A DNA stretch of 64,000 nt, taken from the NCBI GenBank assembly GCA_905147135.1, contig LR990045.1, positions 12,128,173 to 12,192,172 of the forward strand, written 5' to 3'. Shown here in pieces: positions 33,501 through 45,500 of the stretch; the stretch's first letter is position 1, and each line of letters starts with the position of its first letter. The notes beneath the pieces are model-generated. The model had not been told where the DNA came from, did not search any database, and saw only the letters and a list, made by a program, of their open reading frames with translations. This DNA comes from Blastobasis lacticolella (lineage: Eukaryota > Arthropoda > Insecta > Lepidoptera > Blastobasidae). A program made the position numbers and the translations under genes.

Positions 33501-36500
33501 TGACAATAATGCAGCAAGTATTTAACGCTGCGGTTTCCTGAGATAGAGCTGCTCAAACCTGGAGTCAATGGCGTAGCAAAACTAAGGCGATAGAAGGATA
33601 GTAAAGCTCTATCGTTGCACTGAAATGGTCTCCCATATACTTTTATATGGGGGAATATTCGAGCGAACCTGATGCGTTTTTTATAGCGGCGACGAACAGA
33701 TGCTCAGCTGCTGCGATTGCATATAGTCTTATGTGGTATTGTAAATGGGACAGAGAATTTTTTTACGTTTCAAAAGCTTAAGATACTAATTTTCGTGTTT
33801 TATCATACTATATTAGCCCTACTACAATGTCACTGCGTAGCATTATAGCAATCCTGGTGCGCGAAGCCAAAGCTGCAGTTGGCAGTCCTACCACAAAAAA
33901 CGTAGTCGCTGCGGCCTTGCGACCAGAGTGGTTCAGTTTGTTAACATGCCAGTCGCCACGCAGAGGTCCCGGGTTCGATTCCCGGCCGAGTGGTAAATGA
34001 TGAACTTCAATTTATGTTACGGGTCTTGGTGTAGTATGTGTGACAAGTATGTATTAAAAAAACTATATAGGTAGACCGGGGACAATTGTACCACGGGTCA
34101 ATAGTACCATTGGCGATATTTCCACACATAAAAATATTTGCCTGTGTAAGTAGCATCAGGGCACGCGCTCCTTGTGTCCCTATCCGCTCACCAGTCGGTG
34201 GCGCGCTCGCGCTGTGAAACGGACGTATGCACAGAGGATTTTTGATTTTTGTAAAACCACGGTAAGTATTCTTGTCAAGTGTATTAGCCTATTACTTGTA
34301 TAAAATGAGATTTTCTATCAAACTATTGTTTTTACTAGTTTATTAAAGCCCTAAACTTTACGACAGTGATGAGTTTAACAATATTTGCTGGGAATATTAC
34401 GTGATTCTCGAATGAGTTCTCAGAGCTACCTACTGGGAGCAATTGTACCAGCGTCGGTGGGGCCAATTGTAGCGGTACAATTAACCCCGAGGTAGAAATA
34501 ACCCCGATACTTACTACTACCTAAACAATAGAATAAACTAAACCTAGTTAAATTAATATTCTGTTTACTATTAAGGAAATAAGCGGAAGAAGCTGATATG
34601 AGAAAGAGAGCCAAATAAGTTAAAAAGGATCTTGGGAGCTTTGTAAAGGATAAAGGCAAAGGGAAAGAAAGCAAACCAAATATGCCAATAAAGAAAACCA
34701 AAGAAAATGACCCTGGGAGCTGTGAAGAAGAAAAAGAAGAGTGGTATTGTATTATGTGTATGGAATCATATAGTGCCAGCCAGCCTAACGAAAAGCTACA
34801 CCACAAGAAGCTGATTATATTTGCCATAACTGCAAATCTGAATAGTTTTTTTATTGACAATTTTTTAGGGTTAATTGTACCAGGGGTCAATTGTACCCTC
34901 ATACAAATAAACAATTCTTGATTTTAAGTATAAATATCATTACTAGTAAGCTAATTATTTACTCAGAAGAAACGCTTAAGCCAAAGAGATGACTATATTA
35001 TGTAGAAGTTGATTAGTTTTTGTTAAGAGGGGAGAAAAGTAATGTTTTATTTATTCGATGTTTAGGTGTTGTTTTTGTTAGCTGATTTATTGAAATTTTG
35101 GTTCCCAATAATAAATACTGATTGTAACGGGGTAATACTGCAAATATGTCCCCGGTCTACCCTAAGCAGTTTATCAGTTATCTAACACCCATAACAAACT
35201 TTGCTTACTTTGGGGCTAGATGGCGCTGATTCAATTTGTCCAAGCATAAGCAAGCATTGTTTTAATAGAGGCTTGTGACATGGCTGTACATCAGTAATTA
35301 AATGTCATTTTTTTATTGTACTATCATTTGTTCTATAAATTTATTATTGACCAACGTTAGCTATATTATTATTGACATTATTAATATCAATATTTATTTA
35401 GTTAATGACTAATGACTTCTTAAGGAATTAGTATTATTTATATTTAATTATTGATAATTACTTTTATGACATTTGTTAATATTGGATACTATCACGATTG
35501 TTAATTTGAAGGAATTGTTATGAATATGTATAAGCGCAATTAATTTAAATTACCTGTAAATTATTATATCTTGGTACATACTTAATTCAAAAGGTGCGAA
35601 ACGTGTGTAAGCGCCCGGCCTAATGCCGCGTCAGAGAAGCTACGGGACTGTCGATACAAACATGGGCCAGCCTCATGGTAACCAGTTACCGTAACCTACG
35701 GACGTTCGCCATACCCCTGTGTATTCGCTTAGGTGATATTGACCCCGTAAAACCTTTTCCCTCCCATACCGCCGTTCTTGACCGCTATTTTTAACTTATC
35801 CAGCCGTGACTTCACCTTTGTAGTCTCGAGTATGCGGCTTCGTTGCAAGCGGTTGCTTGTTACAGATTTGTTGCCTCACAAAGCTTTAGCATTAGTCGCG
35901 TAGGATTTCCGAGAGAGGAGGGTTACCCGTTTTTGTTAATCATAAATAGTTATCTATTCTTCTATAAAATTTGTCACATATAATTTTTATTTTTATTTTT
36001 ATTAGTAAATCTTTTTAGGTGCCGCGGTGAAGTTCTTTGTTATCACGAGCATATACAGATGGTACCCATTTATATTATCAACTACGTGTCACTCTGTATA
36101 TTTCAATTAAGGCACTGGCTGAAAATAAGTAGTAGGTACACTATTTGCATTTTAAAAGAATTTAAAAAGTGTCCAGTCATCGAAGTCTTCTATATAACCA
36201 TGCCAGTCATCTAATGTGTCCAATTCAGACGCCATTTTAACAGGTGGTACTAATTTCAAAGACACAACTTAAGTGAGTATCTTTATACATTTAATTTGGT
36301 TTAATATGTGGGAATTGTACATATGGACACGAAGTAAACACAAAATGTAATTAGTGCCTACTCAACGTCTAGATCTAACGGAATATCAAATACTATATAC
36401 GGAATATAAAGTACTTTAGTATCAAAACTACTCAATTTGTGGGTAACCTGACTTGGTCTCTTTTATGAGCGACACACAACTTTTATTGCTCTTTAGGATT

Positions 36501-39500
36501 TCATAGCAAAAGATAGGTATGAAGTTTAAGGATGCAGTTACTCTAGCCTCAAGAAATCTTTAAAAATTGGATGGATAAGTCTTGAGGATTTGCAGTTACT
36601 CTTGTTTTGAGATATATCTTGAAATTGGACCTACACGTGTTGAGAATTTGCAGTGTTTTCGACAACAATCGACAATGAAAATAATGGTATTTGATATGGG
36701 ATATTTTAGCCGTATACATCTCAACGAGAGGATTCCGACATATCAAGCTCTTCATATGCATGATAATTAATTCATGAATTATTTAAATTTGCTTCTCCTC
36801 GACTTGGAAGATAGTAAACGCTGAATTGTGTATTTGGTTCTTTACTGAATATAAATACTTCGCTTTCCGTAGATACGTATCACGCACAAATAAAGAAAAT
36901 TACGCGAGATATAGGTAGCATATTAAATCTAACTTAAAAAAGCGAAAAGCATTATAAAATAAGTTTTCAAATGAAAAATATTTTACATACCAAGCTTTTA
37001 TCGCGCGGTATAGTACTCACCAAGACCATTCCAAAGAGCCCAAACACGGTGGGATTATGTTATTGCATTCAGTGCTTTGCTCCTTACAAATGTCTGTTCT
37101 GTTCGTTGAATTCAACAATGTTTTAGATGGCAAAGAATTTGACATATACATCGATTAGTATCGGTACGAAGTTTAGATTATAAAACCCCATAATTGCAGG
37201 GTCTTGCTCTCACTTCACTCCAACCAAGTCAACGAATATGACATCGTAACGTCAAGCCAAGAATAAGAAAATTGCTAAGTCAATAATCGATGGACATTGT
37301 ATTATACAAACCGCTATGTTTTCAGACATTAATTATCTGTTTCGAAATTAAATACCGGCAGTGTCACAAACTGGAACTAAGTGTCGCCATTTTGAAATGT
37401 CTGCCAACATAATGAATTGCCACACAGTTTTTCAAAAAATCTATAACTTTTATCTGTAAGTTTTAATTATACTTAATTATTAATTACTACAAAATTAGTA
37501 ATAAAATTACTCTAATGTCACTAAACATCATATTGTTCCACATTTGTTAATGTCAAACTATGTATATGTCATTGAATATCGTTTAATATTGGTAATAAGA
37601 AGTTGTGTAGTTCATATCAAGGTATTGTAATTACGATAAATTAGAAATAAAATTTAAAATAATTGATGAATTATACTACATTTATGTCTAGACAGTCAAC
37701 AACATCCAATAATAAGCTTTAAGTCCACCTTTGTGCATAAAGTATTAAATAAATAAATAATAATCCATCCAAAGTAAGAATTCGTGTTACAAAATCAAAA
37801 AAGATTTCAGATACAATGAACAATATATACCTACGTTTTATTTAGCCGAGAAGCTAGAATTCATTGGCTATTATTGGCCGTAACAGTACCGAAACTCCTC
37901 AAAATTAATGTAGGTGTTTGCATTAATTTGCGCATTATGTAGAAATTGCTCGTGCTTCTGATTTACGAAGGTGCTAGAAGATTCGCGTTTATTTAATATA
38001 TTTGTATCCAGTAGAAGACGTTGACGCTATATTGGACTCTGCATAATGGGCGCCTAATCGAATAGAATGTAGGTATTACTAATAAAAACAAGCATCAAAA
38101 CATGTTGGGCGTACTTAAGAAGAATTTAGGGAATATTACTGTAATTATGTTGTAACTGTTGTAAGTTAGTTTTGTCTGCATCATCAATCATCATCAACGC
38201 GTGGTTAGCGATTACCCGGTGCTCAGCCGAATGCTCGTTACTGTCTGGTAAATGTAATTATCTATTGCTCACTCACTGCTTATTCAAAGGAACGGAAGGA
38301 AAATTGGAAAGAAAGGAATATGGTGATTCCTTTATGATCTCTGGATATAAAAAAATATGATTGGGTAATGCATGTTATTTGGTATATTAAAAGAATAATT
38401 ATCGCGTGGATTGAGAATTTATGAATAATTTAGTAAGAATTTATTTACAGTTATTTAGCTCCAGCATTTACCAGTCTCAGGGTCACCAGCGAAAGCTGTT
38501 GGTGATCCGCGCTTCGCCAAAGGTAATCCGCTAGGAATCGTGAGACTGGATGAACAGGCTCGGAAGCCCATTGGCACCCCGTGGCGGTAAATAATATTTA
38601 TTATTATCGTAACTTGGAGCATCGGTCGCCTGGTGGTTACGGTATCCGACTCGTAAGCCAGAGGTACCGGGTTCAAATCCCATTGCGGTCATGTACCACT
38701 AATTCTTTTCTGAGTTACGTACATTAGTTTAAGATTAACCGATGCTCTTACGGTATGGGAAAACATCGTGATGTAACCTGCATATTCAGACGACTAAATA
38801 TGTGACCATGGTCACGGAGGTCAGATGGGAGTCGCTCCACTGTAATTACCTGATGTACGAAATCCTGGATCATCATGGTCAAGGCGGACTCCGGGCCCTC
38901 GTGCGCGAGAGCATAACCGGGACATTAACGCCAAGATGATTTTTTATTTATTTATTATTATATCGTAACTGGCCGTGTGGTGTCCGGCAGAGTAGAATAG
39001 CACCAACCCCTTACACTCATGGGTGTCGTACAAGGCGACTAATGTTTTCGAGGCAAAAGATCAAGAGTCTCCGTAGTCTGGAAAATAGGCAGCAGCATTT
39101 TTCATTGTTATATTTAAACACTGCGATCTCCAACCCGCCTGCCGAGCGTGGAGATTACGGTAATAACCTCCCCTTTCGTGGGAGAGGCCCTAAGTCCTGC
39201 AGTGGACTGTTACGGGCTGTGATGATGATATCGTAACTTACTGTAACTCCTTATCTCTTTGTCCTAGTGAACGGCAGCGGCGTGGTGGTGCGTGCCGAAG
39301 AGGCATTGATCGTGGCGTTCGTCCTCTTGCTCTGGGTGGCAGCCATCGCTCTCTTCTTCAACCGCTGGGGCAAGATAAGGTGCGTCTATAAGCTGTACGT
39401 AGTACTCCATTTCTATCAGCACTACATAGTGGCGTAGTAACACTGAGTAGTTGGTAGAATTGTGTTGTTAAGGATTGATAGGGCTGATTGTATATGCAGA

Positions 39501-42500
39501 AGAACTGGCAACCGCTGGGGTTGTCTAGTTCTTGATAGGAGACTGTGACGGTTAGGTACGAAATGCTGCCGATGAAGGTTGAATGTAGCAAGCCAATTAG
39601 ATGAGGGTGTATCGGTGAAGGGGTGTGGGGAGGGAGGTCTATATCCAGCAGTGCACTAATCTATGTATCTTTTTAATGTTATACGGGGGACAAACAGGCA
39701 AGCGGGCCACTTAATGAAAAGTGGTCACGGTCAGTTGCCTGCCTATGGACATCAGCAACACCAGGGGAGTTACCAATGTGTTGTTCGCCTCTGAAGAGAC
39801 CTCTAATTAGGATTGCCAACTTTTTTTAGACTGAATATAGTATTTTCGGGTTTAGAAGCCATAAAAATATACTAGGTAGGGAATTAATCAAAAAATATAT
39901 AGTAGGTTTTTTAAATAAAATCTACGTACCTACATGAAGTCATTGCGTACCAGAAGTCATTGCGTACCTATATTATTTCTTAAATGTATATTTTCTGCTA
40001 CATTGAGCTTCATAGCTGTTTTGTTTTATTTGACTTGAGTTTGACATCACGTCATACAAATGTCAAGACTCAAGATCGTTCTGAAATATTCGATTTGCAT
40101 CAGCAACATTTTTCTTTGAGGATCTTATGGACGCGTTCCGTTTTGCGGTTAGTGGTAATGTTGTGCTAATTAAATATAGTAGTTTCGTCTACTATATTTT
40201 AATTTTTAATAGACTCCTAATATAGTAGGATACTATATTATATAGTAGGGTTGGCAACCCTACCTCTAATATACCATACATTAGCAATGCATCATTTATA
40301 AACATGCAACGGATGAGCGATACATGATCATCTGCGATGCTAATAAATCGCCTCGTCCGTGTCCGTTGTCCATATCCTTTCGTCTGAGACACTATAGAAA
40401 TCACATTTTTGAAATTGTCTTTGATATGTGGTTGCTCATGAATTAATCGCGAACGTTCTTGATCCTAGCTCGTCAGCGATGTATGTCACGAGTATTGACA
40501 ATTTCTCTACATGTTAAGAAGATATCTGTAGCTCTCTTGCTAATACAATATATTAACTACAGTTATCAACCTATATAAAAAAAGCTTTTAAATCCGAGTG
40601 TCGCAGAGCGTCTGCTAATCTATCGCAAACTGCCTGGTTGATTGATAGTAAACCGTAACGATGACATCAACTCTCGTTTTAACGATTTTCGTCACAGAAA
40701 AAAAGTGTAGATTGTCTGCCTTTTCTTGAAGAGAAGTTGAGAGGCTATTTCTAAAAAGTGTCGCCGATTTTAGTGCCCTCTTAGAGCCAGCATTAAAGTT
40801 AGTGCCACAATAAAGTTGTATTACGTCAATAAGGCGGGGAAACTTAAACAGAAATGGATCATTGCAGTTAAACATTGTCTTACCTGTGTCAGATTTTCAA
40901 GGGATTAAACTTTGTAATGTTATGCGTTTATGTTTCGTCAAGACATGTCATTTAAAAATCGATTAATTGTTAAGAATAAACAACTCCGTAATGGATTCCC
41001 GGGAACGATCACGTGATATTGTTGTTTACATTAAAACTGATTTTAATTTGACTTATTCAAAAATGTCACGACAGCACTGAAATACGAGTAGGAATGTTGA
41101 AATATACATAAAAATCAAGTCAGTCATTATGGATCAAAAAGCTGAAAGTGCCAGAAAATATATTATAATTTACCAATTTAGTAAATACTTCCTAAATTTT
41201 ATTTTATCAGACGGCAACTGTACGCCCAATCACTTGGTTGTTATAGTGTTAGAAAATGCGCACATTAGCTCGGTTGTTTCAAGCTGTATACAGGATAGTG
41301 TAACCAAAATGCAGAGCCGTTGCAGATGCGTTGTCACTGTGAGGACTAAGCCTTATACATCCCTGTAACTTTGCTTGCTACCTTATCCTTCAAACTGGAA
41401 TACAACAAAACAAACATTATTGCTTGGCGGCTGAAATAGATAATACACTGACTGACTACTTAGGCTTGGCAAGTCCTACCATGTGATAAACGTTTGTAAC
41501 TCGCACGAGTGATTAAAGCGATAAACGTCGGAATTACTATCTTTCCCACTCCTACCTGATACTGCTTAATGTAATTTGTTTCGGGTTCCAAGACAGTATG
41601 GCGTGCCTGAGTATCAAAACTCAGGTCCTGTGTGTTCGCCGGAGTAGCTCCTGGCTCACGGTGGGCATGACGGGTGGGGCAAAGCCCGTAACCCAGACGA
41701 GTCCACCTTTATCTTTTTAAACCTCAAACTAACCGTTAGGGTTGTATAAAGAAGAAAATGTAGATTTACTTACGAGCAAAGCCAGTGTACGGAATTCTGC
41801 CCGCAGGATGCTGGAGCCCTACCAGCCGAAGTTCCAGCAGCAGCACAGGCAGAGCTGCGCGCTGGCCGAGACCTCCGTCGTGGTGCCGCCGCATGTGAGT
41901 GCCTCATCTTCTAGTAGACTTGTGTTGTTTGCAAGTGTTATAGCAGGGTTCGAGAAATCCGATTTTTATGTAAGAAATGAAATCAGGTAAGATAAGGTAA
42001 AATAAAAAGCGATAGTTTTTATACCTATAAGAAGAAAAATAATCAACCATCTTTGGATGATACCATAACAAGGAGAGCCCAAATTCTACAGAACAAAGAT
42101 CCGCTGGCCAATCATAAATCAACGGATAGCGATCTATCTTTTTGTCTTTTTCCTTTTATAAACCATTTATCTTATATTGTAGGCCTTGTACCTAACAACA
42201 CAGTACTGACTAATAAATCTGTACACAGCATCGAGCATCGCTATCGAGAGGCTGCATGTCCTACGACTGCGGCGCAGCGTTCCCCTCCTATCAGCCGTGC
42301 GGGTACCCCGCGCACCGGCCTCGACAGGTGATATGAGCTTTACACAGTTGTTATATGATTCAGTTTTCCATGACATCAATGTTTGTTGCTATGTGGTGTC
42401 CGGTAGACTACAGTAGTTAATCATGTCGTTTTCGTAGACAACTTAACTCTTACGTTTGCAACCTCCGTATGCCATAAACTGGGCGTCATTATACAGTTTA

Positions 42501-45500
42501 GTAAAATATCCAATCAGATTAGTGAAAGTATTGATAATATCGTTATTAGAATGTACGTACGTACGTAAACCATCGCCATTATCAGCAGACCGCTGCTGGA
42601 ATCAGGCTAGACTAAGGGACTAACACTGAGCGTATTATATCCATACTAAATTTGAACATACCTCGTTTGTTGTGGGACAGCCATGTCTCAGCGAACATGC
42701 TAGGCTACAATGAAGATGATGAAAATGATGTTTCTTCCAGTGCCGTAACATGTAGAGTACCATTCCACAACATTTATTACCCCATATAACATGACAGGTG
42801 TCGTAAAATTCGACTAATGCGGTACAAAATAGGCAGCAGCATTTTCTTTTTGAGTCTTTTCAACACAGTGATCACCAACTCGTCTGACAAGCGTAGATAT
42901 TATGGCAATGCTCTCCGCTAATGTGGAGCAGGCTTAAGTTCAGTAATGGACGGTAATGGGCTGTTGATGTGACGATGAATATACGGCTTTATACGGCTGT
43001 CTCCGCATCTGAAAAGCGACTTTATTTAATATAACGTAAGAAGTACGTCTAGCTATCCGCCCAGCTACAGTCATATGATGATTCTGCCATGCCAGGCAGT
43101 TCTGACAAAAACCTTTCGTCATTTTAACGCTCCTAAAGTTGTATACGTAGAATGAACAGATTCTCTGCGAACGTAATGTTTTTTTTCGTCTATGTTTTCG
43201 GGAACAAGGCGTGAGGTTAATATGTACCTATACCTTAATTGGGAACCCTGTCTTACTTTGAATTACTTTATCACATTGTTGTTAGTCCTTGGCGAATAAG
43301 TCGTAATGTTATTATGTATGTGTATGACGCAACAATTCGGTCATTCATGAAATGCCCAGACACTGGGCCAAATTAAAGATCGGCCCGCAACTGCCCGCAA
43401 CCCTTGTCATGGTGACACATATAGTTAGCCAGTGTCATTGACTTATTCTGCGCTTGATAAAAAGTGACACCGAAATAATGTTATTATTTCTGTATTCGGT
43501 GGGCATTGTTTTCATTGTCCTCGGTACCGCTGGTCTGATTTTGTTAAATTAGGTATACGATCTGTCTCAATTCCATTTTCCATCGAAGCTGATCGGGTTA
43601 TATTCTACAGTGCCACAACATCATCGCTGTTGTGGGCATTAAATATTAATAATAACATACCGCCATGTGGTGCCAAACGGCTCCTGAGACTGTTGAAAAA
43701 AAAAAAACATTTTCGGAATAAGTACCTACTTAAATTTTTATCATAATTCATAATTCATAATCATTTATTTGCTGTAAACATGGTCTTACAGAGGTGGAGT
43801 TATTTGTAAATATGTACAATCACGTTTAGCCTGTCAGAATTACAGCATGCAAATTATATCATAATTTTATTAAGTATACAACTTATTGTCAGTGAACTCT
43901 TTAATTGTATAAAAGGCTTGTACACAGAGCCAGTTCTTTAATTTTTTCCTAAATAATATGTCATTTAACGATTTAAAATAGTTCGGCAACTTATTATATC
44001 TATATTGACTTTGCATATCAAAAGCGTACAAAATTCCGGAAAAACACTTTCTTATGGAAAAGTCACCTCAAAGTTTTGTTGATATAGGTATCTATTTTAG
44101 AAGCGAATATTTATATTTGCTTGTAATATGTCCTCTGTCAATCTGCAAAGTCTCAAGAATCTATATTATAGAACTGACAAAAATAATAACATTAAAAATG
44201 TTTATTACAAATGTACAAAATGTTGTTAAGTAGAGAGCAGTCAACATCGAAAATCCACAACAAACAAATTCCCGATCAATGAACAACTCAGAGGGAACAA
44301 CTGCTTAAACGAACTACCTTAAACAATGTCGAACAAAGGAACCGTAACAAATAGTTTTTATCGTCATACAAAGTGCGCTTTATTTTACTCTGCTTTGTTG
44401 GAATTGTGTGCGCTTTGGTACCCAAAACTATTTCGTACCACATACCGCTAGCTCAGCTTGCGAGTCAGGCCATAAAATGCGCACGAATTAAATTTCGGAT
44501 CGTTTGCGTGTCAGAGTCCGGCAATACCTAGCAGTTAGCCTTAGTTTTATTACCAACACATGTAGGTAATAGATAGGTGGGTAAAATTTGTATTACACTG
44601 CGTTATTAGAAATACTGTACTAGCTGGGTCTTTTGCATATAGATACAGACAGGCACAGTACGGCTGGTGTAGGCGGTAAATAAAGTCGATCTGTTATTTT
44701 AGCTTCGTGCAGCTTCGTCTGAATACGAAGCTGATGTGCATTATTTATCACTGGGTAGTGTACATGTTATAGGACCTATATAGTATAGGACACCCGTAAA
44801 CGTTAAAATGGGCAGCAGCGTTTTAACTTAGTCCCATAAGCATTTCACATCACTTAAACTGCCGGTAACAGGTCTACATCAGTGGAGAGTTTTGCTGGGC
44901 AGGCGTATTGTCTGGCATACGGGATCCTAGCTGGTCAGCCTGTAAAGACTTAAGTTAGCTGGCATGTCACGGGCACTATTGGGTTATGGGGTTTCAATAA
45001 TAAATGCTCGTCATAGCTGAATCAGACAAAATAATATGAACTTGGCGCATGAGGTTACCGATATGTGATGAGTGACATCCACTAACCTCACACCAGTCAT
45101 AGTACCAACCAACGGTCTCGTGACAACTTCTCTCCGCGGTCATATGAAGAGGTTGAGGTTGCGTGACGGACCAGTGATAGCGAGGCTCCAGCGAGAAGTT
45201 TTGCTAGATAATGCGAGGATTGTCTCTCTCTCTCTTATCCTGACCCTCGGTCGTTTGGTCTCCCATGCCGAGGGGTATGCTCTCCTAAAGTGGAAGAAAC
45301 ACATTTTTTATCTCTCTGTAATAATATATCGTCACCTTCTGAAACTGTGCAACCAGTCTCAGGGTTTCCAGTGGAAGACTTTGGTCGTCCTTGTTTCGCC
45401 AACGGTATTAGGAGAAACAGCTAACGAGAGACTAATGGGTTCCAGTGCTTAAGTTCGTACAAAAGTACGAAACGGTCACCAAGCTACAGGTTTTTAACCC

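Noticed and set aside
33920..33995. Possible tRNA gene
   Set aside because: The A- and B-box sequences belong to a SINE head: a related unbroken antisense copy exists at 30985-31215 and no complete cloverleaf is evident. The same applies to 13270, 38620 and 49075.
34426..34914. 162-codon minus-strand hydrophobic frame
   Set aside because: It is the shadow of the pogo-like element, whose plus strand carries the recognisable transposase relic.
45072..45452. 126-codon plus-strand frame inside an intron
   Set aside because: No motif, no splice support and partial repeat similarity.
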